Of a DNA stretch of 64,000 nucleotides, positions 52,023 through 60,566 are shown piece after piece (position 1 is the stretch's first letter; each line of letters begins with the position of its first letter). A program made the translations under genes and the position numbers. This stretch comes from Chryseosolibacter sp964532595. GTDB taxonomy: Bacteria; Bacteroidota; Bacteroidia; Cytophagales; Cyclobacteriaceae. The stretch spans positions 1-64,000 of the forward strand of contig CAZHIQ010000018.1 of the NCBI GenBank assembly GCA_964532595.1, written 5' to 3'. Under the pieces are notes generated by a model. That model was not told where the DNA came from and did no database searches. It saw only the letters and a program-made list of their open reading frames with translations.

Positions 52023-52366
52023 AGATAATCCTTCAGGTTGTTTAAACGCAGTGGCTTTTCCAACACATTGACAGCATTGGATCCCCGGTCTTTCAGATCG
52101 GGAGGCAGATAATCATACGCGCTGATGAGATTGATCTTGCAGGTGGGATATTCTTCAAGAAGGAACTCCATTTGCTCCCATCCCAAACCGTCAGGAAGGT
52201 TGTTATCGATGAATACAACGTCGGGTGATACCTCCTTAATCAGCGACAATCCCGCTCCTAGTGTATTTGCCAAAAAGACTTCGTGATTCAGGTCCAGAAA
52301 ATACCGCTCCATGAGATGACAAAGATCCTCCTCGTCGTCTATGATAACTATTTTCTTTCTGGCCAT
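52019..52366 (-). CDS. Single-domain response regulator
   Basis: A 115-residue receiver: IIDDEEDLCHL, phospho-acceptor Asp54 in VFIDNNLPDG, switch region LISAYDYLP and lysine in LEKPLRLNNL. There is no output domain. It is a single gene on the minus strand with its own -7 box at 52399. Which kinase feeds it is unclear; several histidine kinases lie within 10 kb on both sides. Confidence 0.9.
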   Translation of the reverse strand: MARKKIVIIDDEEDLCHLMERYFLDLNHEVFLANTLGAGLSLIKEVSPDVVFIDNNLPDGLGWEQMEFLLEEYPTCKINLISAYDYLPPDLKDRGSNAVNVLEKPLRLNNLKDYL

Positions 52367-52398
52367 CGTGTGAAATTATTATTTATCGTCAAAACAGG

Positions 52399-52406
52399 CA
52401 AATCTA
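52399..52406 (-). promoter_or_regulatory. Promoter -7 box for the receiver gene at 52019
   Basis: CAAATCTA on the plus strand reads TAGATTTG on the minus strand, an exact TAnnTTTG match 33 bases before the ATG. No -33 element at ideal spacing. Confidence 0.4.
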
Positions 52407-52528
52407 ACGACTATTTACCCCAAATATTATACCCTTTGCTCTATCATCGTTTTTTGCATTTCTGACGCGCTTTTTCAGGAACAGTTTTTTAACGAAGCAT
52501 CTATATCGTAAACAATAACTCTTGCAAT

Positions 52529-52810
52529 ATGAACTCAACAAGCAAAACGATTTTGGCAGTTATGGGAGCCGCCGCGGTCGGAGCAGTGATCGGTCTGCTG
52601 GTAGCACCTGAGAAAGGAAGCGAACTCAGAAAGAAAATCCAGAGCCGGACCGACGATTGGACCCATCAACTTCAGGACCTCCTCGCTCAGGGACGCGAAC
52701 AACTGAACACATTGAAGAACAAGGCCGCCGCAGAGACGAACACCTCTTCATCTTCAACGTTCGCTTCAGGTACGGAAGACGCAATGACCAACGTGCGCGA
52801 GCGAATCTGA
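52529..52810 (+). CDS. YtxH-domain protein
   Basis: A 93-residue protein with the YtxH pattern: an N-terminal membrane helix ending in GLLVAPEKGSELRKKI, then a helical coiled-coil region (DWTHQLQDLLAQGREQLNTL) and a Ser/Thr-rich tail. YtxH proteins are general-stress proteins in several bacteria, of unknown mechanism. A strong terminator follows 20 bases after the stop, so it is transcribed alone. Confidence 0.88.
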   Translation: MNSTSKTILAVMGAAAVGAVIGLLVAPEKGSELRKKIQSRTDDWTHQLQDLLAQGREQLNTLKNKAAAETNTSSSSTFASGTEDAMTNVRERI

Positions 52811-52829
52811 TTCGCCAACAACCACTATC

Positions 52830-52883
52830 TGGAAGTCCGCAACGCAGCGACCAATCGTTGATTTGCCGGACTTCCATTTTTTT
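52830..52883 (+). terminator. Rho-independent terminator after the YtxH gene
   Basis: GGAAGTCCG (52831-52839) pairs with CGGACTTCC (52867-52875), with additional pairing inside, and is followed by seven T (52877-52883). Confidence 0.85.
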
Positions 52884-52908
52884 GGACCACTACGTAAAAA
52901 ACAACTCC

Positions 52909-53145
52909 ATGGCACCTCCAGAGAAGAAACGAAATCCGTCGAAAGATCCCGTCAAACAACAGCAACGCAGGCCGGCTGAGGCCGAACGAACCGATGCGGA
53001 GAACGTTGCCAAACGCGATGGGGACCCCAGTCAGCCCGGACAGCTCTTAGAAAACCGCACTCCCGACGAGAAAACCATTACCAATCACGACGAACAGGAA
53101 CGTATCACCAACAATGAAGATGAGAGAAATGCGGGAGACTTTTAA
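52909..53145 (+). CDS. Hydrophilic disordered protein, 78 aa
   Basis: A 78-residue charged and polar protein (MAPPEKKRNPSKDPVKQQQR, then TITNHDEQERITNNEDER) without hydrophobic segments. The frame is open upstream, but ATG 52909 lies right after the YtxH terminator and gives uniform composition. It resembles the proteins at 37811 and 41703. A stem-loop with T-rich tail follows at 53170. Family not recognised; possible stress-related hydrophilin. Confidence 0.55.
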   Translation: MAPPEKKRNPSKDPVKQQQRRPAEAERTDAENVAKRDGDPSQPGQLLENRTPDEKTITNHDEQERITNNEDERNAGDF

Positions 53146-53169
53146 CCCGTATTCAACGGTTTCCCTGTC

Positions 53170-53203
53170 GTGCCACGGCAGTGGCACAATCTTTTATTTT
53201 TCC
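53170..53203 (+). terminator. Stem-loop with T-rich tail after the 78-aa gene
   Basis: GTGCCAC (53170-53176) pairs with GTGGCAC (53181-53187) around GGCA. The downstream AATCTTTTATTTTT is T-rich. It probably terminates the small gene. The same tail contains TATTTTTC, close to a -7 box. Confidence 0.6.
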
Positions 53204-53301
53204 GGGAGGGACCGACTCAGAAATGACCGTCGGATATATACTCTTGTAAGAACTATCCTAACGAGAGACTTGGGAAGGGCTGCCTTAAAAGCAGCCTTTT
53301 T
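53196..53301 (+). ncRNA. Candidate small RNA between two terminators
   Basis: TATTTTTC (53196-53203) is one base from the -7 consensus. About 70 bases later GGCTGC/GCAGCC (53278-53296) plus five T form an intrinsic terminator, although no plus-strand gene precedes it. Between them CCGAC/GTCGG can form another stem. No open frame of note. A short stand-alone RNA fits; read-through from the gene before the first stem-loop is the alternative. Confidence 0.35.
53278..53301 (+). terminator. Rho-independent terminator before the convergent kinase gene
   Basis: GGCTGC and GCAGCC pair around CTTAAAA and are followed by TTTTT. It lies directly before the stop of the kinase on the minus strand. Confidence 0.7.
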
Positions 53302-53303
53302 CA

Positions 53304-54743
53304 TTATGCCTGGTTAAAGGTGATAATGAACGTCGTTCCCACCTGCACCTTGGATTTGACCTCAACGGATACATTATGCGCCTGCAGTATATTCAGCGTC
53401 GACGCCAACCCCAACCCTATACCGTTGCGCTTTGAAGTAAAATAGGGCTCAAAAAGCTTGGAAAGGTTCTCCTGCGGAATACCGCAACCGTTGTCAGAAA
53501 TTTCCAGGCTGTAATTCTCTTCACTGTTAACAACCGAGATAATAAGCTCTCCCTGGTCATGGTCAATCGCTTCAATCGCATTGATGATGATGTTCAGTAG
53601 TGCAATCTTCAGCTTCTCCTTGTCCGCCAGAACATAACACGGAAAATCGGGATAGTTTACCGAAAGCTTGATCTGCTTTAGCGTCAATCTGTCGAGGGCA
53701 ATACCGATTGTCTCATCAACGGCAGTCTGAAGAATTACGCGGTCGAAGACCATCTCGGAAGGCTTCGACGATGTCAATAGCTCCGTTATCAGGTCATTGA
53801 TCCGCTTCCCATTACGATCGATAATATCAATATAAACACGTTCCTCATCCCGTGTCATAGACGCAAGCTGCTCCAGTGACATGTGAATATTGCTCAGGGG
53901 ATTTCTTACTTCGTGCGCCAGGGTGCGAACCAAACGCCCTGTCGCCGCAAGTTTCTCGGCAAGCAAAGTAGCGCGTTCCGTCTTCTTCTGATTCGTGATA
54001 TCGTGCAGAATACCCTGCACGTAGCGGTTGTTGTTGTTATCAAGCTCGATCGACAAATAAAGGATACAGTTCCGACGCTTTCCCTTGGCGTTGACCACCT
54101 CCAACTCGAGATCGTTCACCTGTCCCGTGTCTTTCAGACGGGCGCGGATGGAAGCCCGAATACTTTCACTATCGATAAACTGATAGAGCGTATGCTTTAC
54201 GAGCTGCGGCTTCTCCGTCGCCATCAGGTTCACCATGGCCGCATTCACATCCTTGAAAACCAACGACAAATCAGCGGTAAAAACCGCCTCCTTAGACTTC
54301 TCAAAAATATTCCGATACTTCCTCTCATTAGCGCGAAGCGCTTTGGTAGACGCAGCGCGCTCGAGTGCATACCGGATGCCCCGCTCAAGTTTCTCCGCTG
54401 TCAATTCCGACTTCACGAGGTAATCGACTGCCCCCATTTGCATCGCCTGCTTGTCGATTGCCGAATTCCCCTTACCTGTGAGGAGAATAATCGGTTCCTC
54501 GCAATTGAGTTTCATTGCCTCAGCGAGCAAGTCGATTCCCGTCTTGGCGCCGAGTCGATAGTCAACGAAATACAGGTGAAACTTTTTGGCAGCGATATAC
54601 TCGAGGGCTGTGTTGTAATTATAACACCATTGGATTTCAAACGTCCGATCTTCAATACTGTTAATAAAGCCGCTGGTCAGAATGAAATCATCCTCATCAT
54701 CGTCAATTATACAGATCTTCACAGGTTGCGATGAGTCGACCAT
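53304..54743 (-). CDS. Receiver-PAS-histidine kinase
   Basis: A 479-residue soluble protein: receiver (1-125, IIDDDEDDF, Asp61 in YFVDYRLGAKTG), PAS domain (about 140-260, RKYRNIFEKSKEAVF), HisKA with His277 in TLAHEVRNPLSN and a HATPase with NIIINAIEAI, DNGCGIP and NGIGLGLAS. This NtrB-like kinase core fits the NtrC-type activator encoded upstream in the same direction. It starts five bases after the previous kinase's stop and is the last gene of the rpoN-led cluster. Confidence 0.93.
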   Translation of the reverse strand: MVDSSQPVKICIIDDDEDDFILTSGFINSIEDRTFEIQWCYNYNTALEYIAAKKFHLYFVDYRLGAKTGIDLLAEAMKLNCEEPIILLTGKGNSAIDKQAMQMGAVDYLVKSELTAEKLERGIRYALERAASTKALRANERKYRNIFEKSKEAVFTADLSLVFKDVNAAMVNLMATEKPQLVKHTLYQFIDSESIRASIRARLKDTGQVNDLELEVVNAKGKRRNCILYLSIELDNNNNRYVQGILHDITNQKKTERATLLAEKLAATGRLVRTLAHEVRNPLSNIHMSLEQLASMTRDEERVYIDIIDRNGKRINDLITELLTSSKPSEMVFDRVILQTAVDETIGIALDRLTLKQIKLSVNYPDFPCYVLADKEKLKIALLNIIINAIEAIDHDQGELIISVVNSEENYSLEISDNGCGIPQENLSKLFEPYFTSKRNGIGLGLASTLNILQAHNVSVEVKSKVQVGTTFIITFNQA

Positions 54744-54748
54744 TATAG

Positions 54749-55960
54749 CTAAGTCTGATTCGCGGGGAGAATCACGGAGAAGGTCGCTCCTTCGTCCGGC
54801 CTGCCTTCGGCGAAAATAAATCCATTATACTTTTCGACGATCTTCTTGCAGATCGCCAGGCCGATGCCCGACCCTGGATACTCCGCTTTTCCATTAAGTC
54901 TCTGGAATATCTGAAAAATACGATCAGCATACTCCGGCTCGAAACCAATTCCGTTATCCGCGATATTGACGCAATAAAGGTCCAGCCCTGCCGGGAGCTG
55001 CAACCGCGCTCGCATTTCACCCGACAATCTGGAACCCTCGATCGTTACCTTCGGGACAACGCCTTGCCGACGAAATTTCAGGGCATTGGATAGGATGTTG
55101 ACGAACAGCTGCTTCATATCGGAAGAAGAGGCCTTAACAAGGGGAAACTCACCGTTCACCTCGATAACCGCTCCCGTTTCTTCTATATTGAGTTCGAGAT
55201 CGGTGCACGCAGCGTCTATTGCCGCTTGAAGCTCGACATCCTCAAGTTCAGTCGGCCGGCGATTGACCCGTGAAAAGTCGAGGAGGTTTTCGATCAAGGT
55301 TCGCATGTTTGCCGCCGATGCAAGTATCCTGCTGATAAACAGCGATCCTTCCTGATCGAGGCTATCGCCGTACTTCGATTTCAGCCGCTCACTGAACATC
55401 GAAATTTTTCGAAGAGGCTCCTGCAGGTCATGTGAAGCAACGTAAGCAAACTCTTCGAGGTCGCGATTTGATCGATTAAGTTCGTTGATACTTCGCTCCT
55501 GTTCCCGCTCAAAGTTACGCAATGCGGTAACATCGCGGTTGATACAAAGCAGCTTGACGGAGCCATCAAGTGGATCCACGACCACTCTGCCCTTTGCCGA
55601 TATCTGCTTCAATTCACCCGCCCGCGTTCGCACCGAGAATTCCTGCGAGAAACCTGTCTTGTGGGCGAGGGCTTGTTCAATAGCCTCCTGTAGGGGCTCA
55701 CGGCAGTCGTCGGTTACATGGCCGAGGAAAAATTCGATCGAATCCATACCGGCTACGGGCCCGTCGGGGTATCCTAAAACGGTACGAAGTCCCGACGTCC
55801 AGACGACCCGACCGCTCTTGTCGTCAAGGGTCCAACTGCCGAACTGGAGGAGTTCTTCCGTCTCGTCGAGCAGTTCCCGGATGATTTCGTCTTCCTGAAT
55901 ATTCTTCAAATTGCCTCCGGTGTCAGTAGCGATAACAAGGAAATTCAGTTTACGGCTCAC
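54749..55960 (-). CDS. PAS-domain histidine kinase
   Basis: A 403-residue soluble kinase: PAS/PAC region (about 30-155, LLQFGSWTLDDKSGRVVW), coiled coil, phytochrome-like HisKA with His177 in VASHDLQEPLRK, and HATPase with NILSNALKF, ADNGIGFEP and GSGIGLAICKK. The start codon is GTG at 55960; there is no ATG before residue 72. It lies 49 bases after the NtrC-type gene and five before the REC-kinase. The kinase core closely resembles that at 49015. Confidence 0.9.
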   Translation of the reverse strand: MSRKLNFLVIATDTGGNLKNIQEDEIIRELLDETEELLQFGSWTLDDKSGRVVWTSGLRTVLGYPDGPVAGMDSIEFFLGHVTDDCREPLQEAIEQALAHKTGFSQEFSVRTRAGELKQISAKGRVVVDPLDGSVKLLCINRDVTALRNFEREQERSINELNRSNRDLEEFAYVASHDLQEPLRKISMFSERLKSKYGDSLDQEGSLFISRILASAANMRTLIENLLDFSRVNRRPTELEDVELQAAIDAACTDLELNIEETGAVIEVNGEFPLVKASSSDMKQLFVNILSNALKFRRQGVVPKVTIEGSRLSGEMRARLQLPAGLDLYCVNIADNGIGFEPEYADRIFQIFQRLNGKAEYPGSGIGLAICKKIVEKYNGFIFAEGRPDEGATFSVILPANQT

Positions 55961-56009
55961 ACGCGTTTTCCATTGACGCGATCCGCTCTCTCACTACCTT
56001 CGAGCTGCT

Positions 56010-57482
56010 TCAGAGTTCCTGATTATTCAAGTCCTTATATTGTTTGATCTTATTGTAGAGCGTTTTCCGGTCGATCTTGAGCAGCTTGGCCGCTTTGCTC
56101 TTATTGAAATCTACCTTCTTGAGCGTCTCCAGGATCCATTCATACTCGGCGTCGATGCTCACGCTTTTCAAGCCTGCCTCGCGCATCGGCGTAGCCGGTC
56201 CTGAGGCGAACGAGTCCCGTCCCGCGGTTACCGGAACCTGGTCACCCGCATTCTCAAACTGTAACTTGCGGTAATTGACAAGCTCGAAAGGGATACTCTT
56301 GATGTCAATAACACTGCTATCGGCCATCAATGTCGCCCTTTTCACGACATTCTTGAGTTCGCGAAGGTTCCCATGCCACACATACTTCTTGAATACGTCT
56401 TCGACCTCAGGCGAGAATCGCTTGACGTTCTTACCCAACTCCTTATTCGTTTGCTGGAGGAAGTGGTTGGCAAAAACCATAATATCATTGACGCGTTCCC
56501 TAAGCGGAGGCACATTGATCTGAAATTCATTAAACCGGTGATATAAGTCTTCCCGGAACTGTCCACTACGGCAGGCATCCCATAACTTCTTGTTACTGGC
56601 TACGATGATACGGACGTCGAGATCGATGTCCTTGATGCCTCCTACGCGCCGCATCTTCCTTTCCTGAACAACCCGTAGCAGCGTGACCTGAACATCATAC
56701 GGCAGGTTGGAAATCTCGTCAAGGAATATCGTTCCTCCATTGGCCAGTTCAAAGCTTCCGCTCTTTTGGCCGATCGCACCTGTAAACGATCCCTTCTCGT
56801 GACCAAAGAGTTCACTACCGGCGAGCTCGCGCGATAACGTTCCGCAGTCGATCGCAATAAAGGGTTTGTGCGCACGCTTACTCCTCTTGTGTATCTCCTG
56901 GGCGATCACCTCCTTACCACTGCCACTCTCACCGTAAATAATGATGCTGTAGTTGGTCGGAGCGACGAGGTCGATCTGGTTAAGGATATTCTTGAAGTCG
57001 GGGCTATCTCCGAAAATATAGCTCGTCGTATCGGACTGACGCTTCGCGGACGAAGTTTTATCATCGCGCGCCGTATCATCTTCCGCCACAGCTTCTTCCG
57101 AGCCGGACGACTTCTCTTCGGTTGATTTGGTTAGCGCTTTCCGTATAGTCAGCAGAATTTCATCCGGAAGCAGCGGTTTGGTCACATAGTCCATAGCGCC
57201 GAGCTTCATGACTTCGACCGCAGTTTTGATATTGCTATACCCTGTGATGATAATCACCGGTACAGACGGATTCATCTCTTTGATTTTTTTGAGAATAGAA
57301 CTACCGCTCATATCCTCCAGGCGAAAATCACAGAGAATTAAATCAGGCTCAAGCGTTTCCAATATCTCGAGTGCCGCTTTTCCCGAGGTTGCATCTATGA
57401 CTTCGAATCCATGCTTCGAGAGAAATCTTTTGAGTACAAAACATAAGTCCTTATCATCGTCAACGATTAATATTTTTTCCAT
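56010..57482 (-). CDS. NtrC-family sigma-54-dependent response regulator
   Basis: A 490-residue transcription activator: receiver (1-120, IVDDDKDL, Asp52 in LCDFRLEDMSG), AAA+ ATPase (about 155-395; Walker A GESGSGKE, sigma-54 contact loop GSFTGA in place of GAFTGA, Walker B GGTIFLDEI) and a Fis-type DNA-binding domain at the end (NKSKAAKLLKIDRKTLYNKI). It opens sigma-54 promoters when phosphorylated. It follows rpoN and precedes two kinases, so sigma factor, activator and sensors are grouped. Confidence 0.96.
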   Translation of the reverse strand: MEKILIVDDDKDLCFVLKRFLSKHGFEVIDATSGKAALEILETLEPDLILCDFRLEDMSGSSILKKIKEMNPSVPVIIITGYSNIKTAVEVMKLGAMDYVTKPLLPDEILLTIRKALTKSTEEKSSGSEEAVAEDDTARDDKTSSAKRQSDTTSYIFGDSPDFKNILNQIDLVAPTNYSIIIYGESGSGKEVIAQEIHKRSKRAHKPFIAIDCGTLSRELAGSELFGHEKGSFTGAIGQKSGSFELANGGTIFLDEISNLPYDVQVTLLRVVQERKMRRVGGIKDIDLDVRIIVASNKKLWDACRSGQFREDLYHRFNEFQINVPPLRERVNDIMVFANHFLQQTNKELGKNVKRFSPEVEDVFKKYVWHGNLRELKNVVKRATLMADSSVIDIKSIPFELVNYRKLQFENAGDQVPVTAGRDSFASGPATPMREAGLKSVSIDAEYEWILETLKKVDFNKSKAAKLLKIDRKTLYNKIKQYKDLNNQEL

Positions 57483-57501
57483 GGGCCTGTCTTAATTATC
57501 G

Positions 57502-57509
57502 CAAAATTA
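57502..57509 (-). promoter_or_regulatory. Promoter -7 box for the NtrC-type gene
   Basis: CAAAATTA on the plus strand reads TAATTTTG on the minus strand, an exact TAnnTTTG match 20 bases before the ATG. A TTG lies 22 bases upstream, inside the end of rpoN. The activator may therefore be expressed separately from rpoN. Confidence 0.45.
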
Positions 57510-57525
57510 AAAGTTCGTTTTTTCC

Positions 57526-58938
57526 TCAGGCCAAAAACGCGCGCATCTGTGCAGCCGGAATGTGCAGCTGTTCGCGGTATTTGGTTACTGTCCGACGGGC
57601 AATCTCGAACCCGCGCTTTGCCAACACTTTAACGAGCTGCTGGTCAGAGTAGGGACACTTCTTATCCTCGGAAGCAATCACTTCCTGAATTGTTTTCTGA
57701 ATTACTTTGTTGCTCACCACTTCTCCCTTGTGGTTTGCGATCCCCTCGGTAAACAACGACTTTAACAAGACATTTCCAAAATTCGTTTGCACGTATTTGT
57801 TACACGTAATACGTGACACTGTCGAGATATCGACACCAACCATATCAGCAATGTTCTTCAGAATCATCGGTTTTAGCTTGGTGATATCCCCTTCCTGAAA
57901 GTATTCATGCTGAAGGCGAACAATCGCTTCCATCACTTTTAACATCGTCGACTCGCGTTGTCGAATGGCATTTACAAACCACTCGGCAGCATTCAATTTG
58001 CTCTTCAGATATTGCTTCGATCGGTTGTCTGTCTGGCTTTTCTCCGTGTCGTAAACCATCTTCTTCCACGAAGAGCTGATGCTTAACTTTGAAGAACGCT
58101 CACGGGCCAATGACACATGCATAACGCCATCTTCCTGCGTCAGGACGAAATCGGGCAATATGGCTTCCGTCTGCGACATGAGGTTGCTGGCTGCTACCGG
58201 TTTAAGCTTAAGTCCACTCAGCATGTGAAAGACTTCTTTGAGATCCTCTTCTTCGATCTTGAGATCATTGATGATCTTCTCAAAGTTCCGGTGCATTAAT
58301 TCACCGTAGTAGTTCTCAAGGATACATAGCGCCAACTTTACCTGGGGCGTACAAGGCAGTCCCTTTAACTGGAGCGCCAGACATTCTTTGATGTTCGCTG
58401 TTCCCACCCCGACGGGATCAAGTTGTTGGATCGCGCAGATGATGCGTTGTACAGTATCTGGTTCAACCCACTTCGAATATTTCATCGAAAAATCGTCAGC
58501 AATATTCTCGGCGGTAAACTCCAGAAATCCCTCGTCCGTCAAGCTATCAATAACAAAGTTGCCCACCTCTGTTTCCAGATCGGACAAGCGCTGCAGGGCC
58601 AACTGGCTCTTTAATTCTTCCCTGAAGTCTTCTACGGCAACGATCGGTTTCTCCAATGGAGCTTGAGTTTGAAAATGTTGTGCGTTCTCGGTTCGGTAAT
58701 CGGGAATGTCATCATAACCGTACTCTTCCCAATCTTTGTAATCCTGCGCTGCCTCCTGTGCAGGCGTCTCAAAATTGCTGTCCTCGTCGGCCTTCTCTTC
58801 GATCAACGGGTTCTCTTCAAGTTCATTCTGAATACGCTGCTCGAGCTCGATGGTATTCAGGTGCAGAAGCTGCAGCATTTGCAAATGCTGCGGGTGAATC
58901 TTCAATTGCTGCTTTTGGGTCAGGTTCTGATATAGCAT
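57526..58938 (-). CDS. rpoN: RNA polymerase sigma-54 factor
   Basis: Sigma-54 of 470 residues. The N-terminal region I is Gln/Leu-rich (MLYQNLTQKQQLKIHPQHLQ), followed by an acidic region II, the core-binding domain, a helix-turn-helix (VDISTVSRITCNKYVQT) and the C-terminal RpoN box ARRTVTKYREQL, which reads the -24 element. ATG 58938 was chosen over a TTG 54 bases upstream because it begins region I. It is followed by the NtrC-type activator gene 43 bases downstream. Confidence 0.97.
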   Translation of the reverse strand: MLYQNLTQKQQLKIHPQHLQMLQLLHLNTIELEQRIQNELEENPLIEEKADEDSNFETPAQEAAQDYKDWEEYGYDDIPDYRTENAQHFQTQAPLEKPIVAVEDFREELKSQLALQRLSDLETEVGNFVIDSLTDEGFLEFTAENIADDFSMKYSKWVEPDTVQRIICAIQQLDPVGVGTANIKECLALQLKGLPCTPQVKLALCILENYYGELMHRNFEKIINDLKIEEEDLKEVFHMLSGLKLKPVAASNLMSQTEAILPDFVLTQEDGVMHVSLARERSSKLSISSSWKKMVYDTEKSQTDNRSKQYLKSKLNAAEWFVNAIRQRESTMLKVMEAIVRLQHEYFQEGDITKLKPMILKNIADMVGVDISTVSRITCNKYVQTNFGNVLLKSLFTEGIANHKGEVVSNKVIQKTIQEVIASEDKKCPYSDQQLVKVLAKRGFEIARRTVTKYREQLHIPAAQMRAFLA

Positions 58939-59383
58939 AACGTAAACAGGATCGGTGAATACTGTCTCTCCTGATTGCAAGCTTGGAACCAATTTTCACC
59001 GAAAGCGCCACAATTGACGCAAAGCGTTGAAAACCAAAATACTGCAAGAATCGTACAACGGCCGCCAAGTGGGGACATCATTGGAAGGTGTAGAATCATT
59101 TCCCACCTGCCGTTAACTAAAGATAGGTCATTGTGGACAAAATTCCACACCAAAGCCAAGGCATCACACACAAAAAAATTGGTGAGATACTGGTTTTTGC
59201 GCTTCCGCGTTGTCCTCTCCCCTAAGGAAGCTCCGGATTAACGAAGTGCGTAACTCAACAAAATTTTGGAAAAACGGAGTGCCGGGGACCGCGTAGAGCA
59301 GTCATTTCGACGAGTTGTTTGATGGACGATGCGTGGCATAGGTTTAGTCGCTAACACCCATGTGTCACCAAATACCTAACGTT
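58939..59383. other. Divergent intergenic region between rpoN and the DUF1328 gene
   Basis: No convincing gene in these 445 bases; short frames have poor composition. TGTGGA/TCCACA around CAAAAT (59132-59149) forms a small palindrome in the middle. No exact TAnnTTTG box was found for either neighbouring gene. Confidence 0.5.
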
Positions 59384-59554
59384 ATGTTACGCTGGACTTT
59401 AACCTTCTTAGTGATTGCGCTGATCGCGGCCGTGTTCGGTTTTACGGGAATCGCCTCAGGAGCTGCATCCATTGCGAAGATTATATTTTACATCTTCCTG
59501 GTATTCTTCGTAATCTCCCTGATCGCCGGAGCTTTCCGACGGTCGTCTGATTAG
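59384..59554 (+). CDS. DUF1328 (YtjA-type) small membrane protein
   Basis: A 56-residue protein with two membrane helices and the DUF1328 pattern: MLRWTLTFLVIALIAAVFGF, TGIASGAASIAKIIFYIFL, FFVISLIAGAF. Its function is unknown, but members are often stress-induced. ATG 59384 is the family start. It is a single gene facing YihY, with a strong stem-loop between. Confidence 0.92.
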   Translation: MLRWTLTFLVIALIAAVFGFTGIASGAASIAKIIFYIFLVFFVISLIAGAFRRSSD

Positions 59555-59567
59555 CGGCCGATTATGC

Positions 59568-59617
59568 CCCATTGAAAGTGCATGAAAGTGCAGTCCCCGG
59601 ACTGCACTTTCAATGGG
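59568..59617. terminator. Compound stem-loop between DUF1328 and YihY genes
   Basis: GAAAGTGCAGTCC (59584-59596) pairs perfectly with GGACTGCACTTTC (59599-59611). A second left arm, CCCATTGAAAGTGC (59568-59581), can pair with GCACTTTCAATGGG (59604-59617). The direct repeat GAAAGTGCA gives two mutually exclusive folds. Likely a bidirectional terminator without T-run. Confidence 0.55.
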
Positions 59618-60566
59618 CTACCTGAGCGGTGCCCCGTCGATGCAGATCACCCGTATGTGGCATTGATGTCACTTCTGTCTCTTCCCGTTTAATAATTCTC
59701 ACAGCCGTCTTGTCGGGCTTGATTCCTCCTCCAACACGTGTCGCGAAGACCTTGGTAAACTGAGCTCCGAAGTACAGGATTATCGAGCTGTAATATACCC
59801 ACAGCAGGATGGCAACGATGGAGGCGGCAGCGCCATAAGTAACGCCCAAATCCGAGTTTCCGAGATAGAATCCGATAGCGAATTTACCCAACAAGAAAAG
59901 GACCGCAGTGAACATCGCTCCGACAAAGGCGTCTCGCCACCGGATTTTCGCATCAGGCAACACCCGGAAAATTATAGCAAACAGCGAAGTGATGACGGCA
60001 AAAAGAACTACATAGTTCAAGAGCTGGAAAACCATCACAAGTTCAGCATCAAAGAAGCTGTTCAAATAGTCGCGCATAACGTCGACCAACGCATGAACAA
60101 TCAGAGATACCATCAGCAGAAATCCCAGGCTAATTACAAGCGAAAATGAAATGAGACGATTGAGGGCCCATTTCACCAGTCCGCGTTTGGGCTTACTACG
60201 GATCGACCAGATGTAGTTAATGGAGTCCTGCATCTCCGTAAAAATCCCTGTTGCCCCCATAAACAGCATGACAAATCCGATCACAGCCCCGCTTCGGCTA
60301 AACTGCGATTTTTCCAGGTTGCTGATAATATCCTGAATCTGAAGAGCGGCTGCCTCGCCAACAAAGCCGCCTATCTGCTCGTGTATACGCCCTTCAACCG
60401 CGTCTTTCCCGTAGAAAATACCTACAAGTGAAATAACAACGAGCAAAAGTGGCCCCAGAGAAAATACGGTGTAGTACGATAGCGAAGCACTGAGTTTCAT
60501 CCCCCGGTCGCCGAAGAACTCAGTACCTGACTCGACAAGTATTTTACCCAGCTTACGAACTGCCAT
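59610..60566 (-). CDS. YihY/BrkB family inner-membrane protein
   Basis: A 318-residue protein with six membrane helices and the family core: KLSASLSYYTVFSLGPLLL, a middle FMGATGIFTEMQDSINYIW, and YGAAASIVAILLWVYYSSI near the end. The C-terminal tail of ~40 residues is soluble and charged. Once called ribonuclease BN by mistake; its function is unknown. ATG 60566 overlaps the upstream gene by 14 bases, so the two are coupled. Confidence 0.9.
   Translation of the reverse strand: MAVRKLGKILVESGTEFFGDRGMKLSASLSYYTVFSLGPLLLVVISLVGIFYGKDAVEGRIHEQIGGFVGEAAALQIQDIISNLEKSQFSRSGAVIGFVMLFMGATGIFTEMQDSINYIWSIRSKPKRGLVKWALNRLISFSLVISLGFLLMVSLIVHALVDVMRDYLNSFFDAELVMVFQLLNYVVLFAVITSLFAIIFRVLPDAKIRWRDAFVGAMFTAVLFLLGKFAIGFYLGNSDLGVTYGAAASIVAILLWVYYSSIILYFGAQFTKVFATRVGGGIKPDKTAVRIIKREETEVTSMPHTGDLHRRGTAQVAH

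Noticed and set aside
52657..52908. Upstream extension of the 78-aa hydrophilic protein to 162 residues
   Set aside because: It would read through the YtxH gene in another frame and its terminator; the composition changes sharply at the ATG at 52909.
53181..53197. TGGCAC followed by a T-rich stretch, resembling a sigma-54 -24/-12 promoter
   Set aside because: The -12 element reads TTTAT in place of TTGCA, missing the essential GC; the TGGCAC is part of a stem-loop.
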